Assembly (NCBI GenBank): GCA_032622095.1
Contig: CP136068.1
Span: forward strand, 63,142,025 to 63,206,024
DNA: 64,000 bases
Source of the DNA: Siphonodentalium dalli
Taxonomy: Eukaryota; Mollusca; Scaphopoda; Gadilida; Siphonodentaliidae
Direction of reading: 5' to 3'
The notes under the pieces are model-generated. The model searched no databases. It had not been told where the DNA came from and saw only the letters and a program-made list of their open reading frames with translations. This document shows positions 1 through 10,017 of this stretch, one piece after another (positions within the stretch are counted from its first letter, which is position 1; every line of letters starts with the position of its first letter). The position numbers were made by a program, and so were the translations under genes.

Positions 1-760
1 TATACCCATTCACCTCACCATTGGCCATACGGTCATCCCATGTATACCTATTCGCCACACACACATGGTCAAATAGACATTCAATATATACATCAACACC
101 ACAACAATGACCATAGAGTCACCCCGGGTATACATATCCACCTCACCAATGGTCATATAGCCACTCGCTTCATACACATACCCTCATCCATGGCACCTGG
201 TATACTCCTTCATCTGACCTATGGCCATATAGTCACCCCGTGTGTACCTATTCAAAACATTCATACATGATCATGGTCAATCATTGTATATATATTCACC
301 TCACCCTTGGCCATGTCACTCCCTGTATCCCTATTTGTCACACCATAGCAGAATAGCCACTCAAGATATAATAATACTCCCCAGCCATGTCAGTATATTC
401 AATCCATGTATGCATATGCACATCGTCCATGGCCATATAGCCGCTCGCTATATACACATACCCCTCGCCCATGACCATATAGCAACACATGTGTATGCCC
501 GTATAACATACACATGACCATACCGCAACGATTCACCAAGCAGGAACACCGGGTATACTCATACACCTGACACATGACAATTTAGTCACTCCCTGTGCAC
601 ATAGCTATTCATTACATTTATGATCATAGACACTCATTGTATACATACATGTACTCGTCTCACCATTGACCATACAATAACTCCCTGTATACCTTTTCAC
701 CTTACCTATGATCATATAGTAACTCCATGGCATTCACCCTATATCCAGTTGATATGTATT
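1..760. repeat. Degenerate 43-bp minisatellite
   Basis: About 17 imperfect units of 42-44 bp run through this stretch. A typical unit reads tatacatatccacctcacc, then aatggtcatatagccactcg. The open frames here only translate the repeat (HIH-L--GHIAT patterns) and are not genes. The reverse complement of the same unit fills 11,340-13,010, so the two arrays are one family in opposite orientation. The array continues left out of the window. Confidence 0.85.
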
Positions 761-762
761 AT

Positions 763-1450
763 CATAATGGACCAGAATAGCCACATATTATGGTTCATCT
801 CAGTTCCGTTTCAAAGTTCTGCCCATTTCCTTTCAATAATATGGCAAGAATCACAAAAGAGGTTCTCCGCCAAATTTCATACTGCAACTTTAAAATGAAT
901 TTGTCATGCCCCATCCGGAACTGGGACAAACATAATAGAACGTGGTTGTCAGCTAATTAACTAACACGTATAATAACTAAGTGAGTCACAATTTAATACC
1001 TTGTCGAATAACGCAGAGAATAATGGTCGGGATATATGTAAAAAAAATAACTTTTTACAAATTTGGTTGCCATTTTGGAAGCCATCTTCAGCAATTTGGT
1101 CTATAAACACCGTAGTGTGACACATTTATGATAGACCAAAACAATAAATACCTTTGATACCAATGATAGTTGCATTTTACTTAAAACAATTGTCCAACCC
1201 TGAAAAGTTAATTTTTGCCGATATTTATGTCAAGTTTGTGAGAGAAATATCCAATATTTCTGGTGATGTCAGTGGTGACAATAGAAACAATGATCCATGG
1301 TGCATCAGACATGTTAGTATTCAATGTATGTAATACAGTTTAGCCAATTTTATATATCAACCACAACTTGTAAGCCATTGCAGGACACCCTGGGGCAATA
1401 TTTACCATTTTTCATATTTTCGGCGGCCATTTTGGAAATTTTCTACACCA
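763..1450 (+). mobile_element. Foldback-element arm, partial diverged copy
   Basis: The sequence matches 13,125-13,800 base for base over long stretches, for example the blocks around ttaccaaatttggttgccat and cctttgataccaaagatagt. It also matches the reverse complement of about 10,700-11,310. It therefore belongs to the same family as the 4.4-kb foldback element at 10,018-14,430, with the minisatellite on its left as expected for a right arm. Similarity fades after about 1,440, so the outer end is missing or belongs to another subfamily. Confidence 0.75.
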
Positions 1451-2040
1451 ATTTCATTCCCATTGAAGTAAAACATCCGTCCAATAAAATAAAGCACATA
1501 GTTGTTGACATTCTATTAACATCATGTGTGGTTTGTCGTTAAAATGACTATCAATTTCACCCCTCTTTTTAAAATCCTCTTTCTGTATCTATTACTGAAC
1601 CATCGTCAATGGCAAATGTCTTAAAATGACGCTATAATATCACGCTTGATGACTGTCTCAAAAACATTGCCAATTTACTAATGATTAATGTGAAGAAAAA
1701 TGGAAGATATGGTGAAATATTAATTAAATTTCCTATTTTCGTGCATATGACGTCATTTTTTCGGCGGCCATTTTGAATTTTTTTCGAAATTATTTGCCGT
1801 CAATTTGAAGAAGGACATCATACCAACAAAATGGCATACATTTTGTCTGTGTCTTTTGCTAACAAACCGATCTATTACAACGATTAAATACAGCTGGTCG
1901 GAATAAGAGGAAATGGCGGCCATCTTGGATTCAAATGGCTCTAGCACCTAGTAGGGCCACCTTTATTTTTCTGTGAAATCCGGATTCTTTATCTGGATAC
2001 CATAGGGAACAATAAAAATAAGGTCATTTGTAATCATCGG
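1451..2040. other. No gene seen; AT-rich, foldback-like patches
   Basis: Nothing codes convincingly. Short ggcggccattttgg and ggcggccatcttgg patches (about 1,763 and 1,914) resemble the atggc-gccatcttgg motifs in the arms of the foldback element at 10-14.4 kb, so this may be a highly diverged outer arm. Confidence 0.4.
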
Positions 2041-2673
2041 GGGGGGGGGTGCACGTGGACCTTATTGGCTCCCCGACTATACATGGTAACATGCACACAT
2101 TTTATGCTAGAGGGTTGCTTCATCATTTGTTCCCCTTTATAAGCGAGAATCACCCATATACCGTTAGCCAACTGTTAAAAAACGCCATGTCACCAACCCG
2201 CGGCCACACCGGATCCACAGGACCCGGCTCCGCGGCCTCAGACATTCATTCAGCGCTAGTTCAGCGGCTCTAGTGCCACAGGTCAAGGATCGGGAGCAGC
2301 ACCGCCATGTGCGGAGCTTTTGAATGTTCATGACTTCCACACATGGAAATGCCACTCCAGAACCCCGGCCCACGGCATCAGACCATGGAACCGGACCCAG
2401 CGGGCACAACATGGCCGCGAGCTAGTGGCAGGGCCTATTGAAACAAAACAATGTCGATATTATGTTATTGAAGGGTCCGAAATGTTTTCGAATATGACCA
2501 AACTGTACACTGATCACGAAACTGATCATAGCGGATCAGCTGCATGTCTCCTTAGGATCGAAGCGATGCATCAAGGTCCTCAATCTGCTCCATTTTTGTG
2601 AAGCGATATTGTTTTTTTGTCCGACTCCCTCACACGAACATATACAATGCCATCTCCACCCCCCCCCCCCCAT
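2041..2673. other. Unassigned stretch with a GC-rich island
   Basis: A run of ten G at about 2,041 opens the stretch. From about 2,180 to 2,430 it is markedly GC-rich, with gcggcc, ccggatcc and ccgcggcc. Several overlapping frames of 60-90 codons exist on both strands here, as expected for GC-rich DNA, and none resembles a known protein. A run of twelve C lies at about 2,659. Confidence 0.4.
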
Positions 2674-3191
2674 GTACGTGGTATCGCCAACGCCGAGGGT
2701 ATCGCCAAAGCCGAGGAAATGGGAAAGTCATTTTCACGTATATGATATGGGGATATGTTTGTTTCTCATCGTAAAACAGACATCGAGCATCGTATATGTA
2801 TGTCCACACGAATCAGGAGTATTTATCCACCAGTTGTCAATCAGTTTTCCCAGATCAAACCATTAATTTTTTTTGGCGAATGTTTTCAATGGTGTTTTTG
2901 CTTTTGCTCACTCAAATTTTCGAGAACATCCATTCACTAGTATAGTTCCTGGACTTCCACGCTTCCAAAACAAATGCCGGTGTATAGTTGAATCTGTCAA
3001 TGAAGCATAGGATTTGACAGAATTTTAAAAATCCGTGTCGTTCTCAATATTCGCGCGATATGAAGGGACCACTGTCGGTCCAGAAAGATGATAACGGCAC
3101 AGATGAAGATGTGACCAAACGCCGAGTAAATATGCTTATCACTTAAGGAGTTCTAATGAGTTTTCGAGTGTTTTTATGTGTATCTGAGACT
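2674..3191 (+). repeat. 0.5-kb direct repeat, copy A
   Basis: This segment, from gtacgtggtatcgccaa to tgtatctgagact, recurs in the same orientation at 8,015-8,522 with scattered substitutions and small indels. It includes the roughly 110-bp module (2,757-2,868) that is also embedded in the LINE remnant at 4,580-4,688. Near its right end is a short exon-like frame starting at ATG 3,059 (M-K-G-P-L-S-V-Q-K-D, then TDEDVTKRR) that runs to a GTAAAT donor-like site. No function is assigned. Confidence 0.8.
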
Positions 3192-3302
3192 ACACATGCC
3201 GGCGTATCAACGATTTCTTATAATCTTGTTTATTTTACAGACTTTATCATCTGCATACTTGGAGCGATTGTGGCTCGCTAATGCTTCTTCTGTTGAAAAA
3301 AA

Positions 3303-3420
3303 CTAGGTGCACGCCGAACATTTTGGGGATTCGTCACCAACATGTATTTTAAGATGCCGCTTTAGTTTGTAATTTGTAGGAAAATATTTTCCGCACAAGT
3401 CGCATCTGACTTTCCCTAAC
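3303..3420 (-). pseudogene. C2H2 zinc-finger fragment
   Basis: Read on the minus strand, this short frame gives KVRCDLCGKYF, then KLKRHLKIH, then GDESPKCSAC before a TAG. That is one complete C2H2 finger (C-x2-C-x12-H-x3-H, with the F and L of the hydrophobic core), a TGEKP-like linker (VGDESPK), and the first C-x2-C of a second finger. C2H2 fingers normally bind DNA in tandem arrays. Here only one and a half remain between stops (TAA upstream at about 3,440), so it is an exon scrap or pseudogene. No neighbouring exon is recognised. Confidence 0.65.
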
Positions 3421-3799
3421 GCTTCCTCTATGGGCACAATTTACAATGGCGCGTCTGATTCAGACATGCATGGTGTTTCATAATACTAAATTCGAGATGC
3501 CACAAAATGTCCGCGCAATACATAAGGGACCGGATGAATTGACTGATTAAGGGATTAATTATAATATAATTAAGCCTTCCGCGTCCGGTGATTTTATGCG
3601 GACTGGCTGTTTTTGCTTTGTTCACAGGCAGAGATAATTGTTGTGATTATAGCTCAACTCGTGCAAAACATTCACGAGACCCGATGATGAGTATAACGCG
3701 TCATGCATCATACATTTATTTGTCTTTAGGAGAGTATTTGTTTTGTTGGGGGGGGGGGTGTCTCTGAACCTCTGTTGAAAAAATGCGCCAAATTTTGTT
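3421..3799. other. No gene seen
   Basis: AT-rich sequence without a convincing frame. It contains a poly-G run at about 3,749. Confidence 0.5.
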
Positions 3800-4378
3800 T
3801 ATGGTTTAGTGTAAACATATTTTATTCCAATCAAAATAATAACATATATAAACATTTAACAGACATTTTACAGGAGAATAGAATAATATAAATTCGATTG
3901 ATTGGAAAGGGGATTAAACAACAAGCCCAAGGGCTTTTATTAAGTTTGCTCCCCTTTTGTTTCGCGCCCGCTCTTCATTAAGTGTAGAGAGGGGGTCGGA
4001 CGGGAAGGAATGAAAATATCATAATTATAGTAATGATGATGTCGTTAGAAGCAGGGAGAGAAATTGTGAACGAGAAAGAGGTAGAGAGGACGAGAGGGAG
4101 AAAGAGAGAGCGAGAGAGATAGAGATATAAAAGGGATGAGATGCTGGGAGAGGGGTAGTTTTCAATAGTTGAGTTGATTTATTGCGTATTAGTAATGATG
4201 CTCGTCTATAGTAATATTCGTGCGTCAGGCGCCATGTGGGGGGGGGGTCAAGCCCAGATATTTATTGGTTCATTTGTCAATTTGTAATTAGGCATAAACA
4301 GTGGGGAATATCATGATGCCGCATAACTCGACCAGAATCCAAAGCAATTCGTTGTCCGTATGTATACAGGTGATAGAA
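3800..4378 (-). mobile_element. LINE 3' untranslated region
   Basis: This lies directly downstream, on the minus strand, of the LINE ORF2 tail at 4,379. The block around 3,910-3,955 (gggattaaacaacaagccca, then agggcttttattaagtt) recurs at 20,135-20,165 and in the other two copies of the 6.7-kb unit. It thus marks a 3' end shared by several copies of one LINE family. A GA-rich low-complexity stretch (4,070-4,145) and a poly-G run (about 4,239) are included. Confidence 0.6.
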
Positions 4379-4579
4379 TCATGGGAATCTTTTTGTTCTC
4401 ATGATATATGCATTCAATATTTCTTTGTTTTCGCGAAGGCTAAGCTCCCTTGATCCCCGCAGTAGAGTGTTTTCAGATAGGGCAACATTGGGTAGGGAGT
4501 CATATAGTTCTCTTCTGGGCTCTTGATAAAGTGTACATTCAAAGAGATAGTGGTAAGTTGTCTCAAATTCCCCACATAA
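4379..4579 (-). pseudogene. LINE ORF2 C-terminal tail (reverse transcriptase protein)
   Basis: The minus-strand frame contains CGEFETTYHYLFECTLY followed by RRELYDSL. This is the C-x-H-x-C knuckle found downstream of the reverse transcriptase domain in many non-LTR retrotransposon ORF2 proteins (usual form C-CG--E---H-L--CP-Y---R--L). The endonuclease and polymerase domains, normally over 800 residues, are absent. Upstream it joins a 110-bp module and then ORF1 sequence, so this is an internally deleted, dead copy. Family recognition is by motif. The clade (L1/Tx1-like is suggested by the adjoining ORF1) is inferred. Confidence 0.7.
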
Positions 4580-4688
4580 ATTTATGGTTTGATCTGGGAA
4601 AACTGATTGACAACTGGTGGATAAATACTCCTGCTTCGTGTGGACATACACATACGATGCTCGGTGTCTGTTTTACGATGAGACCATA
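4580..4688 (-). repeat. 110-bp module shared by three loci
   Basis: The minus strand reads tctcatcgtaaaacagacac through acacgaagcaggagtattta to about cagatcaaaccat. The same block is found on the plus strand at 2,757-2,868 and 8,087-8,193 with different sequence on both sides. Here it sits between LINE ORF1 and the ORF2 tail. It is either part of the LINE that was captured elsewhere, or an independent small repeat that filled the LINE deletion. Confidence 0.7.
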
Positions 4689-5587
4689 TACTTCTCTCCG
4701 GATCTTATAAGAAGGGAGGCGGAATATTATAGATCTCGGTTGGGGTGCTTTTCTACGAGCCAAGTTGGAATTAGCCGCTGATTTTGGTATGGTAGAATCT
4801 GGATCCACAGGTGTCTGAGTGTCATGGTTTGTTTTACTGGCGAGTGGTGGAGGGCCCACCCTATGACTACGGTGTACATCATATGGTCCAATGCCTATAT
4901 CAAGCTGGTTTACCACGTCTAACACCACCTGGTCTGTATCTTCTCCCTTGTTTTCTGGGACCCCAGATATCCTTTATAGGTTGGTCCTCCTACCATATTG
5001 CTGCATGTCGTCAATTTCTGCTTTTATCTCCCGTACTTCGGTTTGCCTTGCTTCCCTTTCCAATTGAAGCTCTCGTCGAAGATCTGCAACGTCGCCCCTA
5101 ATTTGTCGCATTTCGGACAGTTTCGGACGCATATTTTTCCTGTGTAACCAGTTTGTCCTTGGCCATGTTATCAAATTCACATTTGGTCAATTTAGCAATT
5201 ATTGTTTCAAAGGTCAGGGTTATATAACATTTGGCCAAAACAATTTTCGACGCGGGGACTGCTTAGTGCCTTGATTAAGCTGTCTTCGAAATATACATCC
5301 GCATTAACCGACATTTCGTGCTCTTTTTCACCATCAGAAGTTGCCGAGTAATTGAGTGATTCATCAACCAGAGATTCCTGATATTTTGGCTACGTTTTTT
5401 TCTTATAGTCAATATATTCCGATGGAGATGATTGAGAGGTCAAGTCCCTCTTCGGATTTGATTTACGATACGTGCCGGATGCATTCGCAGGAGATTCCTC
5501 TGAGACAGAATGAAGAACATTTTCCTTTTCCGTAGATTTTAGAATTGTATCGTGGTCGTCCCGGTTGGGCGGCTTAAAGCTGATCAT
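4689..5587 (-). pseudogene. LINE ORF1 (L1-type RNA-binding protein), broken
   Basis: Three minus-strand pieces can be placed in order. The N-terminus starts with M-I-S-F-K-P-P-N at 5,587. A coiled-coil stretch (5,180-4,977) ends in DDMQQYGRRTNL. A core (4,970-4,690) has RISGVPEN, YDVHRSHRVGPP and RSIIFRLPSYKIRREVY. The order coiled coil, then (Q)YGRRTNLRI-GVPE, then D--RSHRVG, then RPIIV-F--Y is that of L1-like ORF1 proteins (Transposase_22 family), which trimerise and chaperone element RNA. Breaks are an in-frame TAA at 4,974 between NL and RISGVPE, and at least one frameshift plus a stop between 5,180 and 5,390. It ends abruptly at the 110-bp module. It is clearly non-functional. Confidence 0.75.
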
Positions 5588-6014
5588 TGTGGATAATTGG
5601 GACAGATTAGATTATTATCTGTATTAGTTATCAGTGAGCAATCACACACTAAGTGACGTTCGCGCGGTTGTCCACAAAACGTAATGTGTGTTCGATATAA
5701 TGTATGTTCAACTGACTTTTAGAACAAGGGTGATTGGAAATGTTTATTGATATTAAGTATGGAACGTTCTGACCGTAAGGTCTTCGGGTCTGGCGTTGTA
5801 CGACCTGATAATATGGCTTACGCCATACAGGTCGTAGCGCGGATCTTCTATCAGCTTAGACGACTATCTAAAAATTTTTAATACACTTAATTTTAAGAAT
5901 CAACTAACACAGTCATTAATGTCAACATTATTGCAATTTATATTAGCTCTCAGACCTACCAGAACGTGTGTATAATTCCGTAATTATTTAATCCAAAAAT
6001 CCAGTCGGAAAACA
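5588..6014. other. LINE upstream flank; small hairpin
   Basis: No gene is seen. This side is the 5' flank of the minus-strand LINE and may contain its 5' UTR. A short hairpin (tacgacctg, loop containing atggcttacgccat, caggtcgta) spans 5,799-5,836. Confidence 0.4.
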
Positions 6015-6950
6015 AGTTGACAAAACCACAGGAGTTTGTCAGAATGATAATAAATAATAATAATAATAAATATATACAAATAATAATAAATAGTAATAAG
6101 AGTATAGGAATGAATCAAGGGGATTAGTGATTTGACCTACAAATGTTTATTTATAAATATTTTGCCTCGAAAATAGGAAAGCCAAAACGTTATCGATTGT
6201 AGCGATCTTCAGACAGATTGCTATTATGACTATTATACATCAATATGACCGCATGTGGCTGAAATTTAATTTCGCATTGACTACATCACCTATTTTCTCT
6301 TTAAATCACCGCAACGGCAAGTTTCATTTTCGAAGTGTTGGCTGCCCTCGATGACACGCTGCTGGGTACGGTGTCCTGTAAAACTTGATCAACTCTTGGA
6401 CGAAGTTGTTTGCAGCAGTGGTCCGAATATTTCGACCTAAATCTTTTAAATGTTACATCGTTACTAGCATTAACATGCCCCGGAAATATTCGGACAGCAT
6501 GATGCAAACGGCACAGATTTCTCGGCCCTTTTATTATATGTGTACATTTTTGCCCGACACCGCCAACTAATTACAACGGATGTACATGGTCGCGTGTCCA
6601 CGAAATCAGCGGACGGTTCGAAAATGATACCTGGCGTTGCGGTGATATAAAGAGAACATAAGGTGATATTGTCAATGTCATGCTAAATGTAAATCAAAGC
6701 GGTCACGTTGATGTATAACAGTCATAATAGCAATGAATATGGAGAGTGCCACGAGCGGAACGTTATTTCACGTTTCTAAATTTCGTGATACTAAAAAAAA
6801 AAAAAAAATGACGTAAATCGCTAATCCCCTAGTTGCAATCCTATTCTTTATTTATTACTTATATATCTATATATATATATATCTATATATATCTATATAT
6901 CTCTTATATTTTGTATTTACTATCATTCTGACAATCTCCTGTGACAAAAC
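6015..6950. mobile_element. Non-autonomous element with long terminal inverted repeats
   Basis: The two ends are inverted copies. The left outer part around caggagtttgtcagaatgat (6,025) pairs with atcattctgacaatctcctg (6,923). The block caaggggattagtgatttg (6,117) pairs with aaatcgctaatcccctag (6,815). The block ttgctattatgactattata (6,219) pairs with the reverse complement at 6,716-6,735. Arms are about 310 bp with a centre of roughly 310 bp. ATAATA and (TA)n microsatellites lie inside both arms. No transposase frame is present. Overlapping 60-68 codon frames in the centre are on opposite strands and look incidental. Confidence 0.7.
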
Positions 6951-7821
6951 GTGGTTAAATGGCCGAAGCAGGAGGAGCTAACATATCACATGACTATACG
7001 TGCGTCTCGTGCACTAATCGCGCATGGGAATGTCACCCAACATGATTCTGCAACCCACATGACTTGTATCAGGAAGTTATCAGTACGCATGTGTAACAAA
7101 TTGAAATCAGTTAGTTGTAAAAAATACACGCATGCGCAGATTGTAGTTACGCTCACCTTGAATTTTATCAGGCTACCTGAATTATACACTCAATGTGAAC
7201 GCATGTGATTACCTTGACGCGTGCACGGGGATTCCGGGGGAACTCACAGGTGAATTCATGAAATGATGTGTCACATGCAATAATCGACGAACACACGACA
7301 TGTCAGTGTTTACGTTCTATTATTTGTCGGATTTTAAGGATAAATGACACGTAGGTGAGTGGATGGTTTCACACTTGTATTAGTATTTAGTTGATAAATA
7401 CATGTGCGTTGGTCCTAATTGTTACTTTTATAGGAATCATAGTCGCCTATGTTGTTTAAAGCACGGCATGGATCTTTGATGGCGTAAGCCATGACACAAA
7501 GATCAAATGGATCTAGTTGACAAAGAAATATTCGTCACTTCAGAACTTGACATAAAAGTTATCTTCAAACGGTTATTTTTTCAGTCCAGTAATTTTACAC
7601 AAATATTGCACATTGATTAAGGAATAACACAGTCCACTTATAATAGTAGTTGCTGGCTGTTTATCATGGAATATTAACTTAATTCCCCTTCCACTAGCAC
7701 ACCGGAGAAAAAACTATTTTCCCGCCATTGATGACGTAAGTTAGGGCTTGACAACACAGTGTCCGAATACCCATATGCCATTCGTATATGGTGTGCACAT
7801 GGGTGTGTGGGTTTTAAGTCA
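6951..7821. other. No gene seen
   Basis: Mixed AT-rich sequence. Two opposed frames of 67-85 codons at 6,951-7,208 have no recognisable similarity. A small hairpin (ggatctttgatggcgtaagc ... caaagatcaaatggatc) lies at about 7,470-7,513. Confidence 0.4.
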
Positions 7822-7922
7822 GATAATGACCTCGTGAAGTGTCTGAGACCAAATAATGACCCGCGGCCGCTTCGCGGCCTTGGGTGATTATTTGGCCTCA
7901 GACACTCCACGAGGTCATTATC
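7822..7922. repeat. 101-bp near-perfect palindrome
   Basis: Two arms of about 49 bp (gataatgacctcgtgaagtg ... gcggccgc and its complement gcggcc ... cactccacgaggtcattatc) surround a three-base loop ttc at 7,871-7,873. Only a few positions mismatch. It would extrude as a cruciform or form a strong RNA hairpin. The centre holds a GCGGCCGC site. It is probably a small foldback MITE. Confidence 0.85.
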
Positions 7923-8014
7923 CTTTACATCCATATGGATGGCTATTGGATACTCATAGTCTCATATTGTGGTACTGTGGAGTGTGCACATACAAACAAC
8001 ATATTCACCCCCGT

Positions 8015-8522
8015 GTACGTGGTATCGCCAAAACCGAGAATATGGGAAAGTCATTTTCACGTATATGATATGCATGGGGATATGTTTGTTTCTCATCATA
8101 AAACAGACAACGAACAACGCATGCGCATTTCCACACGAAGCAGGAGTATTTATCCACCGTTGTCAATCAGTTTTCCCAGATGAAACCATTTAATATTTTT
8201 TGGCGAATTTTTTCAATAATGTTTTTGCTCACTCAAATTTTCGAGAACATCCATTCACTAGTATAGTTCCTGGACTTCCACGCTTCCAAAACAAATGCCG
8301 GTATATAGTTGAATCTGTCAATGAAGCATAGGATTGAACAGAATTTTTAAAATCAGTGTCGTTCTCAATATACGCGCGATATGGATGGACCACTGTCGGC
8401 CCAGAAAGATGTTAACGCCACAGATGAAGATGTTACCAAACGCCGAGCATCTGTGCAGTAAATATGCGTATCACTTAAGGAGTTTTGATGAGTTTTCGAG
8501 TATGTTATGTGTATCTGAGACT
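8015..8522 (+). repeat. 0.5-kb direct repeat, copy B
   Basis: Second copy of 2,674-3,191. The exon-like frame begins at ATG 8,381 (M-D-G-P-L-S-A-Q-K-D, then TDEDVTKRR) and again reaches a GTAAAT donor-like site. In this copy 11 extra bases (gcatctgtgca) lie just before that site. Differences from copy A inside the frame are mostly amino-acid changing, so there is no sign of selection on the protein. Confidence 0.8.
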
Positions 8523-10017
8523 GATCAATTGGACTGCGAATGCCATCTGAAATATGAATCCATAACATATTCGAACTAGAATGCACTCAGAGAGATGCCA
8601 ACGTGCGCAAAAATGTAATAAAAAATAATTTTAAAAATAATTTCACTGTATTTTACTTAATTTATTTAATTTAATTTAATGTTAGCAAAAAAAGACAATT
8701 ACCATTTCTCATTTCATCACAGATAAAAGGAAAATGACTATATTAATCATTTAAGTAATTAAAACCAATTCCATTCTGCCGAAAGGATGAGACTTTAAAG
8801 GCACGTGAGGCCTTAGTTGTCGAAAATATTCATATTTGTTCCAATCACCGTAAACAGGAAAAAAAACAGTAAAACGCATACAGTTTCGTTCATATATACC
8901 ATGACCATCGCGTAAACAGCATGTTATCATAAAGACCTACTATATTTTACCTAAGCAAGAGCCTGATTGTGTTACAAAAGACAGCACAATGCTACTGGCT
9001 AATCACACACAAATGGCATAAACGCTCTTTATTAGTTCCATATCAGGAATTCACCCACAAAGAACGCTCTTTATGTTTACCATCATAATATAAACAAACA
9101 CCAGAAAAGTAATTTTTTATGCGTTTGTTTACATAACAATGGTCAACCATATGACAATAACATACTGTTTATGCGATATTTCTTATTTGGATACGGACAA
9201 AGTCTGTCTACATTTTGATGTTCTTTCTGTTTGTGGCGGTTTTTGACGGTTGGAAATATTTTCACAGGATACCCGCCGCCAAGGCCAACCGTACCTTTAA
9301 TATCGATTACATTTTTTTCAGCGGCATATTTTGATTTTCATTTTCCGATAGTCAAAGTTGACCAAAGGAGCAATTATAAGAAATAATTGATACCATTTGT
9401 GTAAATATTGATAGCAGCCAATATGCAACAATAAATATCAATAATTAATCAATAATTAATCAATAACGATCATTTTATGTAATAATAAACTCTTCAAACG
9501 GTGTTTGTGTCAACAAATGCGTTTTGTTTTGTGTTACGTCATTCGTCGTATTTGACCCAGAACTCGGCTGAAGGTTATGCTATTCAGTCTATTGCGTCGA
9601 ATTACGAAATCGCGTTTTGAATATCTCTCTTTTCCCGCACGATAAAAAGAGGTCTTCACACGAACCAAAAATGATAAAACTTCCCAATTATAAGTAAAAA
9701 TACCCAAAATGAAGGAGTCTATGTAGGTCCCGAAGGAGTCTATAGACTCTTTGATGTAGAGTTCTGATGGAGAAAATGTAGGTCGATATATCTTTGTCAT
9801 AACTCTGACGTATTTTGACCTGGGAGAAAAAATCGACATCGAGGCTCACTACGAGCATGCCAATTTTAAATATAGAAACAGGAATCCCGACAAATGGCGA
9901 TATCGGCGACAAACAAATATTCGAAAACAACACATAAAATAAACATAGCAAAAACGCGGCACAGTAAAAATGTCAGAACGCCACGAGGTTTTACGTCGTT
10001 TTTGGTGACGTCATGGA
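8523..10017. other. No gene seen
   Basis: AT-rich spacer. A minus-strand frame of about 100 codons at 9,534-9,839 has no recognisable motifs. It overlaps a small hairpin-like repeat (gtcccgaaggagtctatag, then actcttt, about 9,727-9,752) and is more likely repeat sequence than a gene. Confidence 0.45.

Noticed and set aside
40-517. Histidine-rich open frames (HIH-L--GHIAT)
   Set aside because: They are translations of the 43-bp minisatellite, appear on either strand of both arrays, and keep no start, stop or domain structure.
2041-2050. Poly-G and poly-C runs (2,041; 2,659; 3,749; 4,239; 35,670; 37,182; 50,028; 56,048; 56,912)
   Set aside because: Noted as frequent in an AT-rich genome, but simple homopolymers are prone to expansion and to assembly error and show no shared context.
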